Source of the DNA: Halomonas sp. QHL1
Lineage (GTDB): Bacteria; Pseudomonadota; Gammaproteobacteria; Pseudomonadales; Halomonadaceae
DNA: 64,000 nucleotides
Direction: 5' to 3'
Assembly (NCBI RefSeq): GCF_001882345.1
Contig: NZ_MINL01000001.1
Location: 2,711,357 to 2,775,356 of the forward strand
The notes under the pieces were generated by a model that worked only from the letters and a program-made list of their open reading frames with translations, was not told the DNA's origin and ran no database searches. The position numbers were made by a program, and so were the translations under genes. Positions 1-9,626 of this stretch are shown one piece after another. Every line of letters starts with the position of its first letter. Position 1 is the first letter of the stretch.

Positions 1-206
1 GTCTGACTGCCCAGGGCATTGAGCAGGTTGACACCGGCCCAGTACTCTTCTTCGGTGACGTCAAAGTCGTCGATCAGCTTAAACAGATCGCCGACCAGGC
101 GATGCACAATTTGCTTGGCACGGTCATTGCCACCGGTTTTATCAAAGCCGGCCACGGTTTTAATGAAGTCTTGCACGTCGGGGGTATCGAATATCTTCAC
201 GGTCAT
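1..206 (-). CDS. catA: catechol 1,2-dioxygenase, N-terminal part (cut by window edge)
   Basis: Intradiol dioxygenase that opens catechol to cis,cis-muconate with non-heme Fe(III). Only the first 68 or so residues are visible; the iron ligands lie beyond the left edge. The start MTVKIFDTPDVQDFIKTVAG and the following helical segment (FKLIDDFDVTEEEYWAG) match the N-terminal dimerisation domain of CatA proteins. The ATG at 206 has an AGGG Shine-Dalgarno about 8 bases upstream. It is the last visible gene of a catB-catC-catA operon, 65 bases after catC, the order usual in Pseudomonas. The family identity is firm; completeness cannot be judged. Confidence 0.88.
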   Translation of the reverse strand, partial: MTVKIFDTPDVQDFIKTVAGFDKTGGNDRAKQIVHRLVGDLFKLIDDFDVTEEEYWAGVNLLNALGSQ

Positions 207-271
207 GGTGAAACCCTCTGTTTGTTATAGGGTGTTGTTTTATAATTCGAGCTGGCGTGTTCTGTAGGTAA

Positions 272-562
272 TTAGCTGTCGTCGTCACGCACCGAAGAGG
301 GATGACGACACAGCGGCTTGACGTTAATTTCCATATAGGGGAACAGTGGTAGATTACTGACCAGCTCTTGCAGTTCAGCGTTGTCTTCCACGTCAAAAAT
401 ACTGACGTTCGAGTAGCTGCCCGCTACCCGCCACAAGTGGCGCCATTTGCCCTCACGCTGCAGGTCTTGGGAATACGCCTTTTCAGTCGCCTTAATCTTG
501 GCCGCTTGCTCCGCGGGCATATCGGTTGGCAACTTAACGGTCATCTCTACTTGAAACAGCAT
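272..562 (-). CDS. catC: muconolactone delta-isomerase
   Basis: Isomerises muconolactone to 3-oxoadipate enol-lactone, the third step of the catechol branch; cytosolic oligomer. The 96-residue length is standard for CatC. The protein opens MLFQVEMTVKLPTDMP and keeps the family's WRHLWRVAGSYSNVSIFDV core and the FPYMEINVKPLCRHP tail. The ATG at 562 is chosen over an upstream in-frame start at 595 because a GAGGAGAG ribosome site sits 5 bases before it. It lies between catB and catA in the same direction with gaps of 57 and 65 bases, so co-transcription is likely. Confidence 0.93.
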   Translation of the reverse strand: MLFQVEMTVKLPTDMPAEQAAKIKATEKAYSQDLQREGKWRHLWRVAGSYSNVSIFDVEDNAELQELVSNLPLFPYMEINVKPLCRHPSSVRDDDS

Positions 563-619
563 ACGTCTCTCCTCTTGGATCGCGGGCGAACGCAAACGTC
601 GGCTTTATTTACGTGACTT

Positions 620-1738
620 TTACTTACGTGAATAATGCGCCAACTTATCTTCATCTAAGGTAATGCCCAGCCCAGCCCCTTGCGGCACATCAACACCAAA
701 CTCGGTGTAGTTGAGTGGCTCAACGACAATGTCATCTTTTAGCAGCAGCGGGCCGAACATTTCCGTGCCCCAGGCCATTTCCGGCAACGTCGACCAGGCG
801 TGGAGTGAGGCGGCGGTACCAATGGTGCCCTCCAGTAACGTGCCGCCGTATAAACCAACCCCAGCCGCTTGAGCGACATGGGCAAGCTCCAGCGCGCCGT
901 AAATACCACCTGATTTAGCAATCTTCAGCGCAAAGGCACCACTGAATCCGCCGCAGACAAGATCTAGTCCATCGCGGGCGTCCTGCACGGCCTCGTCAGC
1001 CAGCATTGGCACGTTGAAACGGTTAGCTAAGCGAACTAGCCCTGCATGTTCGCGGGCGGGAATAGGCTGCTCAATTAACTCAATACCGGCATCCTGCAGC
1101 ACCTGAATGCCGCGAACCGCCATGGATTCATTCCACGCCTGATTAACGTCAACGCGCACGCTGGCACGATCACCCAACGCCGCTTTAATCGCCGCCACAT
1201 GACGGACGTCTTGATCGACCGGATTGGCGCCAATTTTCAACTTGAAGTCACAATGCCGGCGCTGCTCTATGCGCAGCAGCGCCTCATCAATATCTTTGGC
1301 GGTATCGCCGCTGGCAAGGGTCCAAAGCACGGGTAACTGTTGTTGGTGCGCGCCACCGAGAAGGTCAGCGATACTCAAGCCCAAGCGCTTGCCCTGGGCA
1401 TCTAATAACGCGGTTTCTAGCGCTGACTTGGCGATCATATTGCCGCGGGCGTGGCGGTTAAGTCGGGCGCGCAGCTGATGGACATTGTGAGAAGGCTGAC
1501 CGATCAACAGCGGTGCAAGGTAGGTATCGATATTACGCTTGATGCTCTCCGGACTTTCCGGGCCATAGGCTAAGCCGCCAATCGTGGTGCCCTCGCCCAG
1601 CCCTTCGATGCCATCGGAGTGGCGCATGCGCACAATGACCATGGTTTGGCAGGCCATGGTGGTCATGGAAAGCTTGTGAGGACGGATGGTCGGTAAATCG
1701 ACCAGTAGTGTCTCAATGTGTTGGATGACGGTTGACAT
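620..1738 (-). CDS. catB: muconate cycloisomerase
   Basis: Converts cis,cis-muconate to (+)-muconolactone. Member of the enolase superfamily, 372 residues. Visible active-site features are the KxK pair at K166/K168 (DFKLKIG), the metal ligands D197 (RVDVNQAW), E223 (LIEQPIP) and D248 (MLADEAV). These lie one residue from the positions I recall for Pseudomonas CatB. The N-terminus LLVDLPTIRPHKLSM is typical. The start at 1738 has CGGAG upstream and is preferred over an ATG at 1759. First gene of catBCA; a LysR-type ATAC-N7-GTAT site lies about 90 bases upstream. Confidence 0.95.
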   Translation of the reverse strand: MSTVIQHIETLLVDLPTIRPHKLSMTTMACQTMVIVRMRHSDGIEGLGEGTTIGGLAYGPESPESIKRNIDTYLAPLLIGQPSHNVHQLRARLNRHARGNMIAKSALETALLDAQGKRLGLSIADLLGGAHQQQLPVLWTLASGDTAKDIDEALLRIEQRRHCDFKLKIGANPVDQDVRHVAAIKAALGDRASVRVDVNQAWNESMAVRGIQVLQDAGIELIEQPIPAREHAGLVRLANRFNVPMLADEAVQDARDGLDLVCGGFSGAFALKIAKSGGIYGALELAHVAQAAGVGLYGGTLLEGTIGTAASLHAWSTLPEMAWGTEMFGPLLLKDDIVVEPLNYTEFGVDVPQGAGLGITLDEDKLAHYSRK

Positions 1739-1826
1739 GAAGGCTCCGGCGTCTGGCAATCATTTAACTTGCTATCAGTCTGATTGGCGTTAGAGGTCGG
1801 AACCAATATTGTTTAGGTGCCTAGTC

Positions 1827-1841
1827 ATACCGAGGAGGTAT
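1827..1841 (-). promoter_or_regulatory. ATAC-N7-GTAT LysR site upstream of catB
   Basis: The 15 bases read ATAC, seven bases, GTAT, exactly the dyad described for the muconate-responsive LysR regulators CatM and BenM. Flanking bases extend the symmetry (GTGATAC against GTATGAC on the minus strand). It sits 89-103 bases upstream of the catB start codon, a normal place for an activator site. No CatM/CatR-type gene is inside the window, so the cognate regulator is either beyond the left edge or the NahR-like protein at 3711. Confidence 0.6.
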
Positions 1842-2213
1842 CACTACAGGGTGGTGACTGCTCAGTTTTTAGCGACCAACTATTATTATTTAGCTGCCTC
1901 TTTCTTTTCCCAGTTCTCTAACACCTCCTCATTACCAAAATTTTCTATTATTTATCAACATTTTGAATAAAATAATATTGCTTGAATGATAAGCTATTCA
2001 CAAAGGGGATAGTAACTAGCGGCTAACTATAACGATGTATTCAACGCACAAACTCTGCTACTAACTATTAAGGGAGCGGCAAGCTTGCCCCTTTTTCATC
2101 ACGCGCCCCCAGTGGAGTAACTTTTGCGATAAAAGAGTGAGGCACTGTGGCAAAGCAACGAATTACTCGGCGTAACTGTTAGTTAAAACTAGCTAATTGT
2201 TAAAACCGTATGG
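1842..2213. other. AT-rich gene-free stretch between catB promoter and salicylate hydroxylase
   Basis: This stretch carries no convincing reading frame. It is AT-rich, notably around 1920-2000. A perfect 12-base palindrome GGCAAGCTTGCC lies at 2078-2089 and is followed on the plus strand by CCTTTTT. It resembles an intrinsic terminator for plus-strand transcription, but no plus-strand gene ends here. Read on the minus strand, where salicylate hydroxylase ends at 2214, it lacks a T tract. Its role is unknown. Confidence 0.4.
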
Positions 2214-3506
2214 TTATGGCGAAGTAGCTAACGCTACTATCTGTCGCGCCGCCACTACATCGTCGTGAGGGTTGTGGTGCCAGAGCCACTCGAAGCGAGT
2301 TTCCAGGTTGTTGATTAACTTTGCTTCATCATCGCCGATGCCCTCTCCTGCATATTCGTAGACATCACCCGCCTCATGAGAAGTGCGCTGCACTTTGCAG
2401 GTTCGACTATGGCGCACCTGTTCAAAGGCGGACAAAATAGTGCTCACATTATGGCGATGGCAATTCGCATCAGCCAGCAGGCTGGCAAGCACATAGGCGT
2501 CTTCCAGTGCCTGACCGGCGCCTGCCCCCTGGTGGGGCACTAATGCATGGGCAGCATCACCAACAATCAGTACGCGGTCGCGATGGTAGCGGACAAGCTC
2601 AGGTAACTCATGCAGCGCCCAGCGCGTTGGCTCAGGAATACATTCAAGGATTGCTTGGCAGGCAGGGCTCCAGCCTTCAAACACCTCCAGCATCTCCTCT
2701 TGAGTGGTGGCTTGTACCCACTCTTCATGTTGGCGCAGCATGGGAATAGGCGTTGAGCGGTCGGTGATAAAAGCAACAACGTTAATCAATTGGGAGTGCT
2801 TAACCGGGAATGTCAGAATATGGCGGTCCTTGCCCAGATACATCTGGGGCACCAACGCTAATCGTTTCTCGCTGCCTTTAGCTTCTAGCGCAGACTCCAA
2901 CTGGCCGGTGGGGATCATGCCACGATAAGCGTAAGTGCCACTCCAAAACGGGGTAATCTCCCCGTACTGCTCCGGGGGTAGCACATGGGACCGCACCGCA
3001 GACTTAATACCGTCAAAGCCAATAATCACATCGCCAGTAAAGTGAGTACCGTCGTCGAAGATGGCCGTTGCGCTGTCGGCATCTTGCTTAACGTCTATAC
3101 AGCATTTGCCAAAGTGGGCGATGCCCTCTGGCAGATTGGCAACAATAGCATCTAGAAAATCGGCGCGATGTACCGACGACTGCCCCACTCCCGGTGCTAG
3201 GCTGGCGGTAAGGTAGGCATCATCGCTACCGCGACGCCACTCAAACCAGACATCCTCGAAGGGCGCTGGCGAAGCGTCGGCAATACGCTGATAAGAGGCA
3301 TCTAGGCCCAACAGGTGAATGGCCTTCACCGCATTGGGGCCAAAGGAAACCCCGGCACCAATTTCGGAGAACTGGGGAGCGGCTTCGAAAAGTTGAACAT
3401 GAAGACTGCTGTCTCGGGATAGCGCGACAGCAAAGGCCACGCCGCCGATACCACCGCCGACGATACCAATCGAGAGTCGTTTCTGCTGAATCTGTTTGGC
3501 TTGCAT
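2214..3506 (-). CDS. salicylate 1-hydroxylase (FAD monooxygenase)
   Basis: Decarboxylating flavoprotein that turns salicylate, NADH and O2 into catechol, feeding the adjacent cat genes. The 430 residues carry the FAD dinucleotide motif GGGIGG at about 17-22 and the segment GAGVSFGPNAVKAI. DVWFEWRRGSD and GVGQSSVHRADFLDA follow, with the FAD-ribityl motif GDAAHALVPHQGAGAGQ near 310-326. All strongly resemble NahG/SalA. It is divergent from a NahR-like regulator at 3711, the usual arrangement for salicylate-inducible genes. A related aromatic-ring hydroxylase is possible, but the full-length resemblance makes salicylate the best guess. Confidence 0.88.
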   Translation of the reverse strand: MQAKQIQQKRLSIGIVGGGIGGVAFAVALSRDSSLHVQLFEAAPQFSEIGAGVSFGPNAVKAIHLLGLDASYQRIADASPAPFEDVWFEWRRGSDDAYLTASLAPGVGQSSVHRADFLDAIVANLPEGIAHFGKCCIDVKQDADSATAIFDDGTHFTGDVIIGFDGIKSAVRSHVLPPEQYGEITPFWSGTYAYRGMIPTGQLESALEAKGSEKRLALVPQMYLGKDRHILTFPVKHSQLINVVAFITDRSTPIPMLRQHEEWVQATTQEEMLEVFEGWSPACQAILECIPEPTRWALHELPELVRYHRDRVLIVGDAAHALVPHQGAGAGQALEDAYVLASLLADANCHRHNVSTILSAFEQVRHSRTCKVQRTSHEAGDVYEYAGEGIGDDEAKLINNLETRFEWLWHHNPHDDVVAARQIVALATSP

Positions 3507-3710
3507 GTTTTCACTCTGCTCAGGGATTTATGGTTATCATGTTGAGCCTTATGCTCTGCCCCTAACGCTATTACGATGAAACAGCGGTCACCACATAGCC
3601 CCCTTCATTTGGACTATAAACGGTGCTAATAACAATATGAAATAACGAGTTGAAAAATCTCTATGCGGCTTAGGTAGACTATTATCGAATACCCGACATG
3701 GCGCATCCTA
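3507..3710. promoter_or_regulatory. divergent promoter region, salicylate hydroxylase / NahR-like gene
   Basis: About 200 bases separate two divergent start codons. A TTCAT...ATGAA inverted pair lies near 3605-3645, and an AT-rich TAGACTATTATCG sits about 35 bases before the regulator start and could be its -10 region. I could not match the NahR consensus published for Pseudomonas, so the operator itself is not located. Confidence 0.35.
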
Positions 3711-4616
3711 ATGTTTAAGCTTGCCAATATCGACCTGAACTTGCTGGTTGTATTTGACCTGCTGTACCAAGAGCAAAATACTCAGCGGGTTGCGTTACGC
3801 TTAGGTATTACACAGCCAGCGGTAAGTCATGCACTGAAGCGCTTACGCCACTTACTGAATGACGAGCTCTTCGAGCGTACCTCACAAGGGCTCCAACCAA
3901 CGCCGCGCGCCAGCCAGCTTCATCCCGGCATAGCAGATGCGTTGGCACGCCTGAGTGACACCTTAAACCTACACGACGATTTTAACCCAGCGTTGAGTGA
4001 GCGCACTTTTAATATCAACATGACGGATATTGGCGAAATTGTCTTTCTACCACCCTTATTGCAGCACCTCTCACACTTAGCACTGGGCGTCTCGCTTAGC
4101 ACTGTGCGCAGCCACCATAATGGCCTGAAGCAAGAGATGGAGGAGGGGCAGATCGATCTAGCCGTTGGCTTGATTCCCCAACTAAGGGCCGGTTTCTATC
4201 AGCAGCGGCTATTTGTGCAACGCTATGTCTGCCTAATGCGTCATGACCATCCCCTCGCTATAGGTGACTTTAGCTTAGAGGCGTTTCGCTCAGCTGCCCA
4301 TGCTGTCGTTGTTGCCCAGGGAACCGGTCACGGCGTGGTAGAAGAGCAGCTTGCCCGATCTGGGGTTGTTCGTCCCGTCAGGCTAACCCTGCCGAATTTC
4401 GCCGCCGTTCCCTATATCGTCAGTAGCAGCGATCTCGTGGTGACAGTGACCTACAAGTTAGCCGAAGCAATGCAAGCCCGTTTCGGTTTAGCCGTTCGTG
4501 AGCACCCGCTGACGTTCCCAGAAATCCCGATTAATCTTTTCTGGCATCGTCGCTTTCACCAAGACCCCGGCAACCGCTGGTTGCGTGAGTTGGTGTTTTC
4601 TATGTTCTCTGAATAG
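3711..4616 (+). CDS. LysR-family regulator, NahR/SalR-like
   Basis: Predicted salicylate-responsive transcriptional activator, 301 residues. The N-terminal winged helix-turn-helix (about 7-65) has the LysR signature LGITQPAVSHALKRLRHLL followed by DELFERTSQGLQPTP. The effector domain keeps FNINMTDIGEIVFLPPL and NLFWHRRFHQDPGNRWLREL, which closely resemble NahR. It is transcribed away from the salicylate hydroxylase, supporting direct control of that gene. It may also act on catBCA, which has a LysR dyad but no other LysR gene in view. Confidence 0.85.
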   Translation: MFKLANIDLNLLVVFDLLYQEQNTQRVALRLGITQPAVSHALKRLRHLLNDELFERTSQGLQPTPRASQLHPGIADALARLSDTLNLHDDFNPALSERTFNINMTDIGEIVFLPPLLQHLSHLALGVSLSTVRSHHNGLKQEMEEGQIDLAVGLIPQLRAGFYQQRLFVQRYVCLMRHDHPLAIGDFSLEAFRSAAHAVVVAQGTGHGVVEEQLARSGVVRPVRLTLPNFAAVPYIVSSSDLVVTVTYKLAEAMQARFGLAVREHPLTFPEIPINLFWHRRFHQDPGNRWLRELVFSMFSE

Positions 4617-4635
4617 AGCTACCTCCCCCCTACCA

Positions 4636-5043
4636 TTAAGAGTTGGGCTTTGCCCACGCCGCACGGGTGCTGTGGGCTGCCGTTTTATTGGTAATTTTCC
4701 AAGCACCGTCGACCTTCACCAGGGCAATCACATCGACCCAGGAATCCGCAAGGTTTTCACTATTGTCAAAGCCTAGCAACACGCTGGCCACCTCCCCAGC
4801 CTGGGTCACCGCAATAAAGCGGCCCTTTACCGCCCGGTGACTATCAGCCCAGCGTTCGAAGCGATCACTGATCAGATCAGTCGCTAACGCACCGTCAGCG
4901 TCCAAAGCAAAAATCCACGCATCCTTATGGAACGCTTTCTCCAGCTTTTCTCTACTGCCTTGAAAGCCATCAACATATAGCTGGACAACACGCTTAATCT
5001 CGTCGATCTCAGGTGCATCACCCACGACAGTGACATCGGTCAT
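4636..5043 (-). CDS. small NTF2-like fold protein
   Basis: A 135-residue protein whose pattern fits the NTF2-like/SnoaL superfamily with a cone-shaped fold. Supporting segments are IDEIKRVVQLYVDGFQGSRE, AFHKDAWIFALDADG, GRFIAVTQAGEVASVLLGF and a C-terminal WVDVIALVKVDGAWKITNK. Some relatives are annotated as putative lumazine-binding proteins. It starts 39 bases after the BKACE gene in the same direction, so the two share one transcript and the PcaR-type operator at 5917. Function unknown; a small enzyme or ligand-binding accessory for the BKACE step is possible. Confidence 0.7.
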   Translation of the reverse strand: MTDVTVVGDAPEIDEIKRVVQLYVDGFQGSREKLEKAFHKDAWIFALDADGALATDLISDRFERWADSHRAVKGRFIAVTQAGEVASVLLGFDNSENLADSWVDVIALVKVDGAWKITNKTAAHSTRAAWAKPNS

Positions 5044-5082
5044 AACTTAACTCCTGCAGTTTAATTGTCGGTTTTATATTGT

Positions 5083-5904
5083 TTATAACCCAAGCATCTC
5101 TCGAGCCTGCTGCCAGGTAGCCACCGGACGCTGATACTTTTCGCATAGTGCTACGGAGCGCTCGACCAAAGCCGCGTTGGAAGGCGCGAGCGTATTGCTA
5201 TCCAGGCGCACGTTATCTTCTAGCCCCGTACGGGTATGGCCGCCTGCCGCAATTGACCACTCGTTAAGTAGGTATTGGTTGGCACCAATGCCTGCGCCAC
5301 ACCACTGCGCATCAGGCGCTAAACGCTTGAGCGTCTCAATATAAAAATCAAAAGTAGGTTTGTCCGCTGGCATTGAGTTTTTAACGCCCATGACAAACTG
5401 TACGTAGAGCGGCGTCTTTAACTTGCCCTGCTTGGAAAGACTCACCGCTTGGTGGATATGTGACAAATCAAATGCTTCGATTTCAGGCTTTACGCCGTAC
5501 TTGAGCATCTCATCGGCAAGCCACTCCACGAGCTGCGGCGGATTCTCGTAAACACGATTGGGGAAGTTATTAGAGCCTACCGAGAGACTGGCCATATCGG
5601 GCTTCAGCGGCAGCATCCCGCCGCGTGCCTCACCTGCGCCGGAGCGACCACCGGTTGAGAGCTGAATAATCATACCGGGACAGTGTTTCTTGAGCCCTTC
5701 CATCAAGCGGCCAAACTTCTCCGGGTCTGAAGAGGGCGTTTGATCATCGTTGCGTACGTGGCAGTGGGCAATAGTGGCGCCCGCCTCAAACGCCGCCTGA
5801 GTACTTTCAATCTGCTCTTCAACCGTAATCGGCACGGCAGGATTGTTCTCTTTGCGCGGCAGGCTGCCGGTGATAGCGACACAAATAATACAGGACTTAG
5901 ACAT
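5083..5904 (-). CDS. beta-keto acid cleavage enzyme (BKACE, DUF849)
   Basis: The family, founded by the lysine-fermentation enzyme Kce, transfers the acyl part of a beta-keto acid to CoA using acetyl-CoA and releases acetoacetate. The 273 residues have the zinc ligands H47 and H49 (AHCHVR) and E229 in RTGLEDN, with R225, D230 and E143. All line up within one residue of Kce positions I recall. The substrate is not readable from sequence. The PcaR-type operator 15 bases upstream and the pca setting point to 3-oxoadipate or a close relative. In that case the products would be succinyl-CoA and acetoacetate. Confidence 0.85.
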   Translation of the reverse strand: MSKSCIICVAITGSLPRKENNPAVPITVEEQIESTQAAFEAGATIAHCHVRNDDQTPSSDPEKFGRLMEGLKKHCPGMIIQLSTGGRSGAGEARGGMLPLKPDMASLSVGSNNFPNRVYENPPQLVEWLADEMLKYGVKPEIEAFDLSHIHQAVSLSKQGKLKTPLYVQFVMGVKNSMPADKPTFDFYIETLKRLAPDAQWCGAGIGANQYLLNEWSIAAGGHTRTGLEDNVRLDSNTLAPSNAALVERSVALCEKYQRPVATWQQAREMLGL

Positions 5905-5916
5905 GGAAGCCTCTCT

Positions 5917-5954
5917 TTGTTCTTATTGCGAACATTAATTTGTAATACGAACAA
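5917..5954 (-). promoter_or_regulatory. PcaR-type operator upstream of BKACE gene
   Basis: Three half-sites are visible on the plus strand: GTTCT (5919), CGAAC (5929) and CGAAC (5948). Both the 5-base gap between the first two and the 19-base step to the third are identical to the operator before pcaI at 16982. The nearest half-site is 15 bases from the BKACE start codon. I infer binding by the IclR protein encoded at 26403. Confidence 0.6.
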
Positions 5955-6041
5955 AATAGAGCAGATATTTATTTGCGTCAAACTCTTTAGACAAGTTCGA
6001 CTCATACCAGTTGCGATAGGTGTTTTATGGGCTTTAAGCAC

Positions 6042-6067
6042 AAAAAAGCCCAAGCAGATGCTTGGGC
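6042..6067 (-). terminator. intrinsic terminator after pobA
   Basis: On the minus strand an 8-bp perfect stem GCCCAAGC/GCTTGGGC with a 4-base loop is followed by six T residues. It lies 31 bases after the pobA stop codon and separates pobA from the BKACE promoter. Confidence 0.88.
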
Positions 6068-6097
6068 AATGAGGAAAACTGGAAAAAAGGCTAAGCG

Positions 6098-7371
<1,274 letters not shown>

Positions 7372-7428
7372 ATCATTGGACATTTAGCGCTTTATCACCC
7401 CACCTTAGTCGTATAGGAGATATAGGTG

Positions 7429-8340
7429 ATGCCAGCCTCGTCGGCAACGTCCGTTCCAGTATTTAAGCTCTATGGCGAGACGCAGCATTGGCCCACGCCA
7501 GACTTGCTCCACTGCGAATCCATTCCCGAGCGCAGCCAGCTACATGACTGGCGTATACGCCCGCATCGCCACGCCGATCTAGTGCATATTCTGTTTGTTT
7601 CTCAAGGTAGCGTTGAGTTAGAGCTGGAGGGAACGAGCCATCAGCTGCAGAGCGCCATCGCTATCGTTGTGCCCGCCATGACCATTCATGGCTTTCACTT
7701 CTCGCCCGATGTGCAGGGGCACATTATCACTCTGGCCAAGCCATTGGCAGACCACTTACATACGCTAATGGGTGAGAGCAGCACGCTAAAAAAAGCAGAT
7801 TTCTACCCTCTTCTCCAGGCAAATCGGGCTGCGCGAATTGCCACCCTGGTGTCGCAGATTGATCAGGAGTACCGCCAACCTGCCCCCGGACGCAACAGCC
7901 TACTCGAAGCACTTATTCAAGCCTTGGTGGTCGAGCTATCGCGTCTTTGTGCTTATACAGGCAACACGGTAAAACGTTATGGCCCCCGCCAAAGTGATAA
8001 AGGTCGGCAGCATTTAGAGCACTATCAAGCGCTGATCGAAGCGCGCTATCGCGAGCAGCCGAGTATTGAGTATTTAGCCGAGCAGATAGGGGTGAGTAGT
8101 GCGCACTTGAATATGCTGTGCCGCCAACTCGCCGGGCGCAGCGCCCTGCAGTTGCTGCACGAACGCCTACTGCTGGAAGCCAAGCGCCAGCTAACTTATA
8201 CCAATATGACCATTGGCCAAGTCTCCGACAGCTTAGGCTTCTCTGAGCCGGCTTACTTCACACGCTTTTTTAAACGTAATACCACTCTATCGCCTCGTGA
8301 CTTCCGGTTTCGGCAGTCAACAGGCGTTAACAACACTTAG
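7429..8340 (+). CDS. pobR: AraC-family activator of pobA
   Basis: Predicted 4-hydroxybenzoate-responsive activator, about 303 residues. The N-terminal cupin-like sensor holds RPHRHADLVHILFVSQGSVE and a barrel region. The C-terminal AraC DNA-binding domain (about 205-300) has two helix-turn-helices, IEYLAEQIGVSSAHLNMLCR and IGQVSDSLGFSEPAYFTRFF, then KRNTTLSPRDFR. AGGAG lies 9 bases before the ATG at 7429; a GTG at 7426 is an alternative start. It is divergent from pobA. Its stop codon overlaps the convergent TRAP permease stop by four bases. Confidence 0.9.
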   Translation: MPASSATSVPVFKLYGETQHWPTPDLLHCESIPERSQLHDWRIRPHRHADLVHILFVSQGSVELELEGTSHQLQSAIAIVVPAMTIHGFHFSPDVQGHIITLAKPLADHLHTLMGESSTLKKADFYPLLQANRAARIATLVSQIDQEYRQPAPGRNSLLEALIQALVVELSRLCAYTGNTVKRYGPRQSDKGRQHLEHYQALIEARYREQPSIEYLAEQIGVSSAHLNMLCRQLAGRSALQLLHERLLLEAKRQLTYTNMTIGQVSDSLGFSEPAYFTRFFKRNTTLSPRDFRFRQSTGVNNT

Positions 8341-9626
8341 AGTAAAAAGAAGGTCGAGAGTACCGGGAAGAGGATTAACAGGGTTAAACGCAGTAAATCA
8401 GACACCACGAAGGGAGTTACCCCTTTAAATATCTCCCCTAACCCAACATGCGGCGCCATCGCTTTAATCACAAACACGTTCATTCCCACCGGCGGGGTCA
8501 TTAGCCCCAGCTCTACCGTCAGCACGGTCAAAATACCGAACCATACCGGGTCGATACCCATCGCCTGAATAATGGGGTAAACCACCGGTACGGTGATCAC
8601 CAGCATGGCGATGGAGTCCATAAACATACCCAGCACAAAGTAGAGCGCCAGGATGCACAGCACCACAACAATAGGGGTGAGATCCATGCCGTAGAGCAGG
8701 TCAGTAATGGAAAACGAAATGCGCGACACCGAAATGAAGTAACCGAGCGTTTCAGCCCCCACCAGCATAAAGAACACCACCGCAGAGAGCGCCAAGGTCT
8801 CCTGTACGCTATGCCATAGCTGCGCACCGCGCATGCCTTTCACAAGGGCATAAAGCAGCGTGGCGAACGCTCCAACACTGGCCCCTTCCGTCGGTGTAAA
8901 GGCACCAAAATAGATACCTAAAATCATTACCAGGAAAACGCCAAAGAAGGGCACTAAGCCGGTCAACGAGAGTAGCTTCTCTTTCCAAGCAGTGGGCTCA
9001 CCCGCAACGGCTAGAGAGGGGCGCAGATACATCACTACCGTAATGGTTAGAGAATACATCACCAGACCTAGCAAACCGGGAATCAGCCCCGCCATGAACA
9101 TATCGCCAACGGACTGCTCGGTTAGAATGGCGTAGATAAGCAGCGCGATACTGGGTGGAATCATAATCCCCAACGTGCCGCCTGCAGCCAGCGCGCCGGT
9201 CGCTAAGCCACGGTTATAGCCATAGCGCTCCATCTCCGGCAGCGCCACCCGGGTCATAGTGCTCGCCGTGGCTAACGAAGAACCGGAGATAGCGGAGAAG
9301 ATGCCGCAAGAGCCCACGGCTGCAATCGCCAGGCCGCCCTTCCAGCCGCCGCAAATGACGCGGGTTGAATCAAACAGCTTACCGGCCATGCCTGAATGGG
9401 CAGCCAAAACGCCCATTAAGATAAACATGGGCACCGCGCTGAAACTGTAGTTAGAGAGCACTTCCACCGGCACGGTTTTTAGCTGAGCAATGGCTGCATC
9501 CCAGCTGATGATGTAGGCAAACCCCCCCACGCCCACGACCAGCATGGTTAACGCCACGGGAACACGCAAAATCATCAGTACCAGCAGACACCCAAGCCCA
9601 ATGGCGCCAATCGCTTCACTCCCCAT
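8337..9626 (-). CDS. TRAP transporter large permease (DctM)
   Basis: Membrane subunit of a tripartite ATP-independent periplasmic importer driven by an ion gradient. The 429 residues are mostly hydrophobic with about 12 helices. The family signatures GGTLGIMIPPSIALLIYAILTE and LMTPPVGMNVFVIKA are present. The start at 9626 follows a strong GAGGAGG site and overlaps the end of the small permease gene by 11 bases. Co-transcribed with dctQ and dctP behind a PcaR-type site, so the substrate is probably an aromatic acid or pathway intermediate; the exact ligand cannot be read. Confidence 0.9.
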   Translation of the reverse strand: MGSEAIGAIGLGCLLVLMILRVPVALTMLVVGVGGFAYIISWDAAIAQLKTVPVEVLSNYSFSAVPMFILMGVLAAHSGMAGKLFDSTRVICGGWKGGLAIAAVGSCGIFSAISGSSLATASTMTRVALPEMERYGYNRGLATGALAAGGTLGIMIPPSIALLIYAILTEQSVGDMFMAGLIPGLLGLVMYSLTITVVMYLRPSLAVAGEPTAWKEKLLSLTGLVPFFGVFLVMILGIYFGAFTPTEGASVGAFATLLYALVKGMRGAQLWHSVQETLALSAVVFFMLVGAETLGYFISVSRISFSITDLLYGMDLTPIVVVLCILALYFVLGMFMDSIAMLVITVPVVYPIIQAMGIDPVWFGILTVLTVELGLMTPPVGMNVFVIKAMAPHVGLGEIFKGVTPFVVSDLLRLTLLILFPVLSTFFLL

